48,061 nucleotides of DNA from assembly GCA_903902965.1 (NCBI GenBank), contig CAIUXE010000016.1, positions 1-48,061 on the forward strand, given 5' to 3'. The position numbers were made by a program, and so were the translations under genes. The notes below the pieces were generated by a model. It worked only from the letters and a program-made list of their open reading frames with translations, did not search any database and was not told where the DNA came from. The DNA comes from an uncultured Actinomycetes bacterium. GTDB taxonomy: Bacteria; Actinomycetota; Actinomycetes; Nanopelagicales; Nanopelagicaceae. The first letter of the stretch is position 1. Each line of letters begins with the position of its first letter. Positions 41,464 to 48,061 of this stretch are shown one piece after another.

Positions 41464-42962
41464 TTTGTACCCTTAATTGCATTTTGTAATTCGACTCTGT
41501 CGTCAAATGCGAAAACTTTTCCCATAATCTCTTGCCCGGTTTCATGACCTTTGCCAAGTATTAGCACGCAATCACTTTTCGAGGCTTTGGCTACTGCAAA
41601 CTTAATAGCTTCTTGCCTGTCAACTATTACAAAATGATTCTCTGTTAATTTAATATCTTTTTGCATCTGATTTAGAATCGAAAGCGGATCCTCGCTCCGC
41701 GGATTATCACTTGTGAAAACTGCTAGATCTGCTCCTGCAACTAAAGCATTGCCCATAAGGGAGCGTTTTGATGCATCTCTATCGCCACCGCATCCGAGTA
41801 CGGCAATGACTTTGCCTTGCGTAACACTTCGAACAGCTTTAAGTGCGCCACTAACCGCCTCTGGCGTATGTGCGTAATCAACTACTGCAGAGAAATTTTG
41901 ACCAACATCTATTGACTCCATTCTTCCTGGTGCGCCCTTTGCAGATTTAAGAGCATCCGCTGCAGATAATGGATCTATTCCACTTTCTACAGCAAGAGCA
42001 AGAGCCATTAAAATATTTGCACCATTGTAATCGCCAATTAGAGGAGTATCGATGGAAAGCAAAATTCCACCAGGTCCAGTAATTGTGAGCTGAACTTTTG
42101 ATCCCGCTGAGGAAGTTTCGACAATTTTCCAATTTGCTTGTTCATTGTGAGAAGAAATCGAGATTTTTTCTATTTCAGTTTCTTCAAATAATCGCTTGCC
42201 CCATGAATCATCAATATTAATGATTGCTTTTTCGGAAAAACCATATTTAAACAGCCGGCTTTTTGCTCGATAGTAATTTTCCATATTTTGATGAAAATCT
42301 AAGTGATCATGACTCAAATTTGTAAACGCCACAACGGAAAATTTAGTTCCGTCAACTCTGTTTAGAGCTAGAGCATGACTAGAAACTTCCATCACTACAT
42401 TTGAATTATGTCTTTCCCTCATGACGGCAAATATTGATTGTAATTCGGGAGCTTCTGGAGTTGTTCTGGCGGTGGGAAATATTTCATCACCAATACGTGT
42501 TTCAACAGTACCAATTAATCCAGAGGTCCTTTTATTGAAATCCCAAATTTGTTGCAAGAGATAGGACGTTGTCGTCTTGCCGTTTGTTCCCGTAATTCCA
42601 AAGATGCTTAATGCACTAGAAGGGTTTTTATAAAACTTATCAGCAATAATTCCCATCCAAAATCTTGGATTATCTACCCGAATAACTGGAACTCCAGTAT
42701 TTACCTCTGCTGATGTATCAGTAAGGACAGCAACTGCTCCATTTGCAACTGCCGAATCAATAAATTGACCACCGTGAACATTTTGTCCTGGAAGGGCTAT
42801 AAATAAGTCCCCAGGGCTCACATCGCTTGAATCTAGGGTGACCCCCTTTATTAACAGATTCTGTTTTTCCAACATAGCGTCTGAAGATCCAATTAGGTTT
42901 GTAATTTCACCTAACGAGAGTGAATATTCGGAAAGCAAATTGGATCTCATGCTAAGTCTCAA
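41460..42962 (-). CDS. murE: UDP-N-acetylmuramyl-tripeptide synthetase
   Basis: 500 aa; GITGTNGKTTTSYL, NLSHDHLDFHQNMENYYRAK, VDYAHTPEAV, LGCGGDRDASKR, TSDNPRSEDP, LGKGHETGQ. Confidence 0.96.
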   Translation of the reverse strand: MRLSMRSNLLSEYSLSLGEITNLIGSSDAMLEKQNLLIKGVTLDSSDVSPGDLFIALPGQNVHGGQFIDSAVANGAVAVLTDTSAEVNTGVPVIRVDNPRFWMGIIADKFYKNPSSALSIFGITGTNGKTTTSYLLQQIWDFNKRTSGLIGTVETRIGDEIFPTARTTPEAPELQSIFAVMRERHNSNVVMEVSSHALALNRVDGTKFSVVAFTNLSHDHLDFHQNMENYYRAKSRLFKYGFSEKAIINIDDSWGKRLFEETEIEKISISSHNEQANWKIVETSSAGSKVQLTITGPGGILLSIDTPLIGDYNGANILMALALAVESGIDPLSAADALKSAKGAPGRMESIDVGQNFSAVVDYAHTPEAVSGALKAVRSVTQGKVIAVLGCGGDRDASKRSLMGNALVAGADLAVFTSDNPRSEDPLSILNQMQKDIKLTENHFVIVDRQEAIKFAVAKASKSDCVLILGKGHETGQEIMGKVFAFDDRVELQNAIKGTK

Positions 42963-44758
42963 TCCTTAACTGCTGCTGCGGCCGTAATTTTGTCACGCTT
43001 TTTTAGAGTTGCTAAATCCAATGGGAAAGGTTCATTCACATTCCCTGTTGGGGCTACTTGATAACTTTTGAGAGCATAAGAAATAACTTCTTTAAATATT
43101 GGACCACCTAAATATCCGCCCCAATGCATTCCTTTTGGATCCTGGATAGTTATGCTCATTACAAAACGTGGCTTATCTGCCGGAGCGAATCCAATAAAAG
43201 AGGCTGTATAACCGCTGTAGCAGCGGCACTTATCGTTAAATCTATTGGCAGTTCCCGTTTTTCCAGCAACTCGATATCCGGGAATTTGAGCGCTGGGTGC
43301 GGTTCCGCCTTCTGCTACAACACTTTCCATCATCAAACTTAAAGTCGTGGCAACTTCTTTATCAATTACTTTAATTCCAGAATTGTTAACCTTCGGCGTG
43401 TAATGGCCATTTTGATTACTAGTACCAGCAATGATGTGAGGGATTGCTCTAACTCCACCGTTTGCAATAGTCGCAAAAACACTTGTCGCTTGGATTGTTG
43501 TAAGTGAATAACCTTGTCCAAAAGCTACGGTTGGTGCAGTCGACCTTGACCATTTATTTACTGGGCTAAATATTCCAGGAGTTTCTCCAGGTAATCCCAT
43601 ATTTACATGTTGCCCAATTCCAAATTTAGTTAGGTAGGAATATAACGTGTCGTCACTCATCTTTTCGCCGATTTGAATAGTTCCTACGTTGCTGGATTTA
43701 GCCAAAATTCCAGTAGATGTTAATTTCCATTTGGGATGTGATTCATGATCGTGGAAAATTCGATCAGCTCTTTTAATCGTGTAAGGGATGGTAAAAACTG
43801 TGGTCGGATTTATTACTTTTTCCTGAAGTGCAGCAGCAAATGTCATTACTTTTCCAGTTGAACCTGGCTCATATGCTTCTTGAACCGCTGGAATCTGCAA
43901 CAGATTTGATTTAGTCACATTAAATTTATTTGGGTCAAATGTAGGTGCTGTAGCTAGTGCCAAAATTTCACCAGTTGCTGGATCCATCACAACCGCAGTG
44001 ATCGATTGCGCGCGAGTGCTTTTGGCAACACTTGCTATTGCATTCTCAGTAATCCATTGCAAATCTCTATCAATAGTTAACCGGATATTTGTGCCAGCTT
44101 TTGCCGGCACTAAAGATTGTCGTGCTGATGGGATTGATGGTCCTTTGCCGCTTGCATAAGTTAACACTCCATCGGTTCCACTTAGGACAGAGTTCATTGA
44201 AGCTTCAATACCCCCACCACCAACGCCTTGAGAATTCACAAATCCCAAAGTATTTGCCGAGAGAGATTTACCCGGATAATCTCTTTTAAATCCGCGTTGT
44301 GTAAAAAATCCACCAATTCTCTTTGACATTGGTTTACCCGAATTACTTTCTGCAATTACTTCTTTGATCTTGATCCACTGAGCCGGAGTTATATCTTTGG
44401 CTATGTAAACAAATTTTCTAGTACCAGTTAATCTACTTTCAATGGCGCTGACAGATGCATTAATAATTGGTGCGACCAATTTAGCGGTTACTTTAGGGTC
44501 TCCGATTAAATTTTGATCCACGACCAGATCTAACGCGTCGATGCTGCGAGCTAATACATTTCCGTTGCGATCAGTTATCTCGCCACGAGGGGCTGGCAAA
44601 TCCACGGTTTGATTCAATTCGCTGGCAGCTTGCTTAGCGCGACCCTGGGCATTTACGGCTTGGACATCAACTAATCTAACGAAAAAGGAAAGAAAGATAA
44701 TTAGCACTAGAAAAAATGAGATGCGCAATCTGCCTTGAGCCATACGCAGTGGACTCAT
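42959..44758 (-). CDS. ftsI: FtsI/PBP2-type division transpeptidase
   Basis: 599 aa; N-terminal TM, APRGEITDRNGNVLARS, EPGSTGKVMTFAAAL (SxxK), SSNVGTIQIG (SxN), AGKTGTANR (KTGT). Confidence 0.97.
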   Translation of the reverse strand: MSPLRMAQGRLRISFFLVLIIFLSFFVRLVDVQAVNAQGRAKQAASELNQTVDLPAPRGEITDRNGNVLARSIDALDLVVDQNLIGDPKVTAKLVAPIINASVSAIESRLTGTRKFVYIAKDITPAQWIKIKEVIAESNSGKPMSKRIGGFFTQRGFKRDYPGKSLSANTLGFVNSQGVGGGGIEASMNSVLSGTDGVLTYASGKGPSIPSARQSLVPAKAGTNIRLTIDRDLQWITENAIASVAKSTRAQSITAVVMDPATGEILALATAPTFDPNKFNVTKSNLLQIPAVQEAYEPGSTGKVMTFAAALQEKVINPTTVFTIPYTIKRADRIFHDHESHPKWKLTSTGILAKSSNVGTIQIGEKMSDDTLYSYLTKFGIGQHVNMGLPGETPGIFSPVNKWSRSTAPTVAFGQGYSLTTIQATSVFATIANGGVRAIPHIIAGTSNQNGHYTPKVNNSGIKVIDKEVATTLSLMMESVVAEGGTAPSAQIPGYRVAGKTGTANRFNDKCRCYSGYTASFIGFAPADKPRFVMSITIQDPKGMHWGGYLGGPIFKEVISYALKSYQVAPTGNVNEPFPLDLATLKKRDKITAAAAVKD

Positions 44759-45201
44759 TCCTTTGCTCCTTTAACTTTTTTATCTTTACTTGTTAATTCA
44801 TTTACTTTTGGTTGATTTAGAATCAGGAAATCTGGGTTGCCACTAGGAACCATTCCTAGTAGTCGTGCTTTTTTCGCTAATGACTCAGGTGATGAGATCC
44901 GAGCCAAATTTTGAGTATTCGCTTCTTCAAGATCAGCTAAGTGAATTGCTTCGAATTTGAGTCGGTGCAACTTGATCGCATCTTGATTTAGCGCCAAATT
45001 AAGACCCATAACGGCAACTAATGTAAAAATCATCGCGCCGAAAATTATTGAATTGAATGCCGCTTTTGTTACTGACTTTCCTTCACTTGGGAGAAGGTCA
45101 GCAACCAGACGCAAAACTGGATCGGGCAATCTCTGCAGTCTAGGAATCGCGTTTGGTGAGATTTTTCGCGCTGGTGAGCTCTTAAGAGCGGTAATCGCCA
45201 T
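44755..45201 (-). CDS. ftsL: FtsL/FtsB-like septum protein
   Basis: 148 aa; single TM followed by a coiled-coil-like segment, between rsmH and ftsI, the syntenic ftsL position. Confidence 0.78.
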   Translation of the reverse strand: MAITALKSSPARKISPNAIPRLQRLPDPVLRLVADLLPSEGKSVTKAAFNSIIFGAMIFTLVAVMGLNLALNQDAIKLHRLKFEAIHLADLEEANTQNLARISSPESLAKKARLLGMVPSGNPDFLILNQPKVNELTSKDKKVKGAKE

Positions 45202-46142
45202 TAGGCAGCCACTCCCCCAACTTTTTCAATTGCCCGCAAACGAACTGAGGTTGCGCGTGGGTTTTCAGAAATTTCTTGCTCTGATGCACTCTCACTTTGT
45301 CTAGTTAGCAAGCGGTAATCCGCTGGTGTTGGCTCAATCGGTAAACCGTGTGGAACTGAAGTTGTTGACACGGCAGTGAAGGACCTTTTAACAATGCGGT
45401 CTTCTAAGGAATGATAAGAAAGAACAACCATTCGACCATTTTGATTTAGAATATTTAAAGCAGCTGGAATTGCTCTTTCAAGTATTGAGATCTCATCATT
45501 GATAAAAATCCGCAACGCTTGAAAGGAACGTTTTGCAGGATGTCCACCAGTTCTACGAGTTGCAGCCGGAATGCTTTCGCGAATTACTTCGGCTAAACGA
45601 CTTGAATTTGTGAATAATTCAATTTCGCGTTCTTTGATTATTCGATCTGCAATTCGAGATGCAAATCGTTCTTCACCGTATTCACGGAAAATTCTTGCTA
45701 ATTCTTTACCGCCAAAAGTATTAACAACTTCAGCCGCTGTTACTCCATCTGTGGAATCCATGCGCATATCTAGCGGTGCATCTTGTGCGTAAGCGAATCC
45801 CCTTTCTGACTCATCAAGTTGCATTGATGAAACCCCTAAATCAAAAAGTATTCCGTCAACTCCGTTGTATCCAGCGGCAGCAATAACTTGTGGCATCTGA
45901 TCATAAATTGCGTGAACTAGTGTGATGCGTCCATCAAATTTTGCCAATCGAGTTTTAGCATGATCAATTGCGGTTAGATCGCGATCAATTCCAATTAAAT
46001 GAATATTTGGAAAGTGGGAAAGTAATTCGTATGAATGACCACCAGCACCAAGTGTTGCATCAACAACTAATGCGTTATTTTTTGTTAGCGCAGGAGAAAG
46101 CAGAGCAAGTGATCGCTCAAGTAATACTGGCTGATGTAACAC
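45201..46142 (-). CDS. rsmH: 16S rRNA (cytosine(1402)-N(4))-methyltransferase
   Basis: 313 aa; HQPVLLERSL, VDATLGAGGHSYELL, GIDRDLTAI, DGILFDLGVSSMQLDESERGFAYAQDAPLDMRMD, SYHSLEDRIVKRSF. Confidence 0.97.
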   Translation of the reverse strand: MLHQPVLLERSLALLSPALTKNNALVVDATLGAGGHSYELLSHFPNIHLIGIDRDLTAIDHAKTRLAKFDGRITLVHAIYDQMPQVIAAAGYNGVDGILFDLGVSSMQLDESERGFAYAQDAPLDMRMDSTDGVTAAEVVNTFGGKELARIFREYGEERFASRIADRIIKEREIELFTNSSRLAEVIRESIPAATRRTGGHPAKRSFQALRIFINDEISILERAIPAALNILNQNGRMVVLSYHSLEDRIVKRSFTAVSTTSVPHGLPIEPTPADYRLLTRQSESASEQEISENPRATSVRLRAIEKVGGVAA

Positions 46143-46294
46143 TGCGCTCCCCTCTTTCTGGTCCTTCTAACTCCGCTTACTCCCTTGATCCACTAGCTCG
46201 AAACTTTGGACACCGCCGCCGGACGGATTGATCGGCGCCGGGGAAGGGGCGTCGATGCGCTATAGCTAGCCGCGGCAGTGACCGAAATTTCGAG
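46143..46294 (-). ncRNA. Candidate mraW-type structured leader RNA upstream of rsmH
   Basis: 152-nt mraZ-rsmH gap with a very GC-rich core (minus strand CGACGCCCCTTCCCCGGCGCCGATCAATCCGTCCGGCGGCGGTGTCC, about 46207-46253) in an otherwise AT-leaning region; CGCC/GGCG and CGCCG/CGGCG pairings possible. Position matches the published actinobacterial mraW RNA motif. Not confirmed by covariance. Confidence 0.55.
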
Positions 46295-46726
46295 TTAGAA
46301 AAATCCTGGGAATACCTCCTCAGATACATCTGCGAATCCCTTTTCGCGATCTGCGAGGTAGGACTCCCAAGCGGTTGCATCCCAAATCTCAACGCGAGTA
46401 TTTGCGCCAATAACGACGCACTCTTTGTTGAGGTCGGCATAGGTACGAAGAGACGGGGGAATCGTCACTCGACCTTGCTTATCTGGAATCTCGTCATGTG
46501 CACCGGCAAACATCACGCGCATGTAATCGCGTGCAGATTTAGCGGTAACTGGGGCTTGGCCCATTGCTTCGGTAAGTGATGCAAACTCTTTTGCGGGCCA
46601 GACGTAAAGGCACCGCTCTTGTCCTTTGGTAATTACTAAGCCGGCAGCTAGTTCATCCCGAAAGCGGGCCGGAAGAATTACGCGTCCTTTTTCATCGAGG
46701 CGGGGTTGATAGGTGCCTAGAAACAC
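46295..46726 (-). CDS. mraZ: Transcriptional regulator MraZ
   Basis: 143 aa; [26 protein letters not shown] and [13 protein letters not shown] twin AbrB-like motifs. Confidence 0.97.
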   Translation of the reverse strand: MFLGTYQPRLDEKGRVILPARFRDELAAGLVITKGQERCLYVWPAKEFASLTEAMGQAPVTAKSARDYMRVMFAGAHDEIPDKQGRVTIPPSLRTYADLNKECVVIGANTRVEIWDATAWESYLADREKGFADVSEEVFPGFF

Positions 46727-46810
46727 TGGAATCTCCCCTTCTCCACTTTTTAAAAAGGTTTAGAACTCTTTACTCAAACCAACAGCGATAGAGCACAAAC
46801 TGCTGTATTA

Positions 46811-46840
46811 ATCCCCCACTTTACTCCACTTATCTCCACT
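46811..46840 (-). promoter_or_regulatory. MraZ-binding-type operator: three direct repeats with exact 10-bp period
   Basis: Minus strand: GTGGAGATAA GTGGAGTAAA GTGGGGGATT. Known MraZ boxes are spaced TGGGN-type repeats upstream of mraZ. Confidence 0.75.
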
Positions 46841-46845
46841 GTCAA
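46818..46845 (-). promoter_or_regulatory. Predicted mraZ/dcw promoter
   Basis: Minus strand TTGACA (46845-46840), 16-bp spacer, TAAAGT (46823-46818). Confidence 0.55.
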
Positions 46846-46852
46846 CCACCTT

Positions 46853-46884
46853 CCCCCCTTCAACTCCCCCTTTCTCCCCACCCC
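46853..46884 (-). other. G-quadruplex-capable tract on the minus strand
   Basis: GGGGTGGGGAGAAAGGGGGAGTTGAAGGGGGG: four G runs of 4, 4, 5 and 6 with loops of 1, 5 and 7 nt. Confidence 0.6.
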
Positions 46885-46894
46885 TCCAACAGGT

Positions 46895-46930
46895 CATCTG
46901 GCGGATCTGGCCGATCTGGCCGATCTGGCA
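46895..46930. repeat. Four 9-bp tandem repeats (GATCTGGCC consensus)
   Basis: catctggcg gatctggcc gatctggcc gatctggca. Confidence 0.9.
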
Positions 46931-46975
46931 CGTATTGAGTTAGTGGTCCCAGCGCCTTCCCTCTACCGTTAGGTC

Positions 46976-47464
46976 ATGGCCAAAAATCTGGATCCAAAGA
47001 GTTTCCGAGCGCTTATGAGTGGCTGGATAACCGGGATTGCATTGGTGACCACAAAAGATGAAACAACTGGGAGAAACATTGGAATTGTCTGTAACTCGCT
47101 AACTTCGGTTTCGTTAGATCCGCTTTTGATTTCATGGTGTGTAGATAAAAAAACTAAATCATTTCCTGATTGGGAAAATGCAAAAGAATGGAATGTGCAT
47201 ATCTTGGCCGCGGGTCAAGAGCATTTAGTGCACAGGTTTACAGCTCAAGTTGCGGACCGCTTTGAAGGTTTAGATATTTCTTATACGGATTCTGGAATAC
47301 CGATTTTGCCAAATGTCGAGACTTACTTCACCTGTAAAACTTTTTCAAAACATGAAGCAGGTGACCATGTAATTTTGGTTGGTGAAGTAATTGATTATCA
47401 AGATTCAATCGCACAGCCTTTGACATTTTTCCGCGGAAAATTTCTACCCGGCCCACATGCTTAA
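46976..47464 (+). CDS. Flavin reductase-like domain protein
   Basis: 162 aa; LMSGWITGIALVTTKDE, GIVCNSLTSVSLDPLLISWCVDKKTKS, HVILVGEVIDY. Confidence 0.88.
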   Translation: MAKNLDPKSFRALMSGWITGIALVTTKDETTGRNIGIVCNSLTSVSLDPLLISWCVDKKTKSFPDWENAKEWNVHILAAGQEHLVHRFTAQVADRFEGLDISYTDSGIPILPNVETYFTCKTFSKHEAGDHVILVGEVIDYQDSIAQPLTFFRGKFLPGPHA

Positions 47465-47474
47465 TTAATCTGAG

Positions 47475-47852
47475 CTAATAACCAGAGTTATTATCGCCGG
47501 ATTGGCGCTTTTCCCACCGTTGCTCAAGTTTTGACATCCAAGATGATTTAGCGCCTTTGATTTTTCTACCTTTTCTAACGTCACTATTAGATGGTTGGCG
47601 AAACCCAGTTATCAATCTATAAATTCCTAATAATGCAATAACAAAACCAAGTACTCCGACCGGAATTGTTTGCGAAATTAATCCACCAAACAAAGTTGCA
47701 AAACCAATTAGTAGAAATGAAATGCTTACTAATGTGGACCTTGGCGTACGAGCACGCGCGCCAGTTAATGTTGAAACTAAACGAGGGTCATCTTTGGAAA
47801 GTTGCTCTTCCATTTGCGCAAGCAGCCGCTGTTCATGTTCTGACAGTGGCAT
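47475..47852 (-). CDS. DUF3040 family membrane protein
   Basis: MPLSEHEQRLLAQMEEQLSKDDPRLVSTL is the DUF3040 signature; two TM segments. Start at 47852 preferred to 47873. Confidence 0.92.
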   Translation of the reverse strand: MPLSEHEQRLLAQMEEQLSKDDPRLVSTLTGARARTPRSTLVSISFLLIGFATLFGGLISQTIPVGVLGFVIALLGIYRLITGFRQPSNSDVRKGRKIKGAKSSWMSKLEQRWEKRQSGDNNSGY

Positions 47853-47905
47853 CTCACGCCCCCTTTCAATCAATATCTAACTCAACTACCCAAAATCATA
47901 GTAGG

Positions 47906-48061
47906 TCAACCTGAGCCCGGCAGATCTGGGGGTTTTAGGAGCCTGGCCGGAGCTACCGCTTCCCCACCAAACCGATCTCGAGCAGCATCAATGGCGAGTT
48001 CAACCTCACTCCACCCTTTATCCCGAGCCCCTAATTCAGGCTGGGCGGCCAAGGGCTGGCC
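47906..48061 (-). CDS. dinB: DNA polymerase IV, C-terminal end (truncated by window edge)
   Basis: Reverse-strand frame ends ...GARDKGWSEVELAIDAARDRFGGEAVAPARLLKPPDLPGSG*, resembling the C-terminus of actinobacterial DinB; below the ORF-track length cutoff. Confidence 0.6.
   Translation of the reverse strand, partial: GQPLAAQPELGARDKGWSEVELAIDAARDRFGGEAVAPARLLKPPDLPGSG

Noticed and set aside
46177-46440. Minus-strand 87-aa ORF between rsmH and mraZ
   Set aside because: Overlaps the mraZ 3' end in another frame and runs through the GC-rich leader; no family resemblance. A structured leader is the better explanation.
1-48061. CRISPR arrays, mobile elements, rRNA or tRNA genes
   Set aside because: No spaced repeat arrays, transposase or integrase motifs, or tRNA T-arm GGTTCGANTCC-type signatures in a foldable context were seen. 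All sizeable regions are explained by housekeeping genes.

Overview
The window is core housekeeping DNA from what looks like a low-GC actinobacterium. The taxon is inferred from PriA, SepF, DUF3040, an HGxxPAAW-type protein, a type-2-like IleS and a dcw cluster without ftsA. Almost every gene is on the minus strand. From left to right they are: pyk (partial), gltD, gltB, a VIT1-type transporter, lgt, a DsbA-like thioredoxin, a MauE/DoxX protein, trpA, trpB, trpC, an HGxxPAAW-type protein, a 40-aa ORF, trpE, hisI, hisF, priA, hisH, hisB, hisC, hisD, dnaE, an rluD-like gene, lspA and a DksA/TraR-like zinc-finger protein. ileS is then encoded on the plus strand behind a T-box leader. After it come yggT, sepF, a YggS-family gene, a pgeF-like gene, and the division/cell-wall cluster ftsZ-ftsQ-murC-murG-ftsW-murD-mraY-murF-murE-ftsI-ftsL-rsmH-mraZ. 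The right edge holds a flavin reductase (+), a DUF3040 protein (-) and the 3' end of a dinB-like gene (-). I found no CRISPR array, prophage, transposon, rRNA or convincing tRNA. The most interesting signals are regulatory or small: an apparent ultrashort-Stem-I translational T-box before ileS; an lspA frame with no ATG/GTG/TTG upstream of its first TM helix (candidate AUC start in TAATC); a 40-aa ORF in the trp cluster that the ORF track missed; a three-repeat MraZ-type operator inside a putative mraZ promoter, next to a G-quadruplex-capable tract; a GC-rich leader before rsmH at the position of the mraW RNA motif; and a DksA-type zinc finger fused to a histone-H1-like K/A/P-rich region. I did not find a clearly novel multi-gene system.
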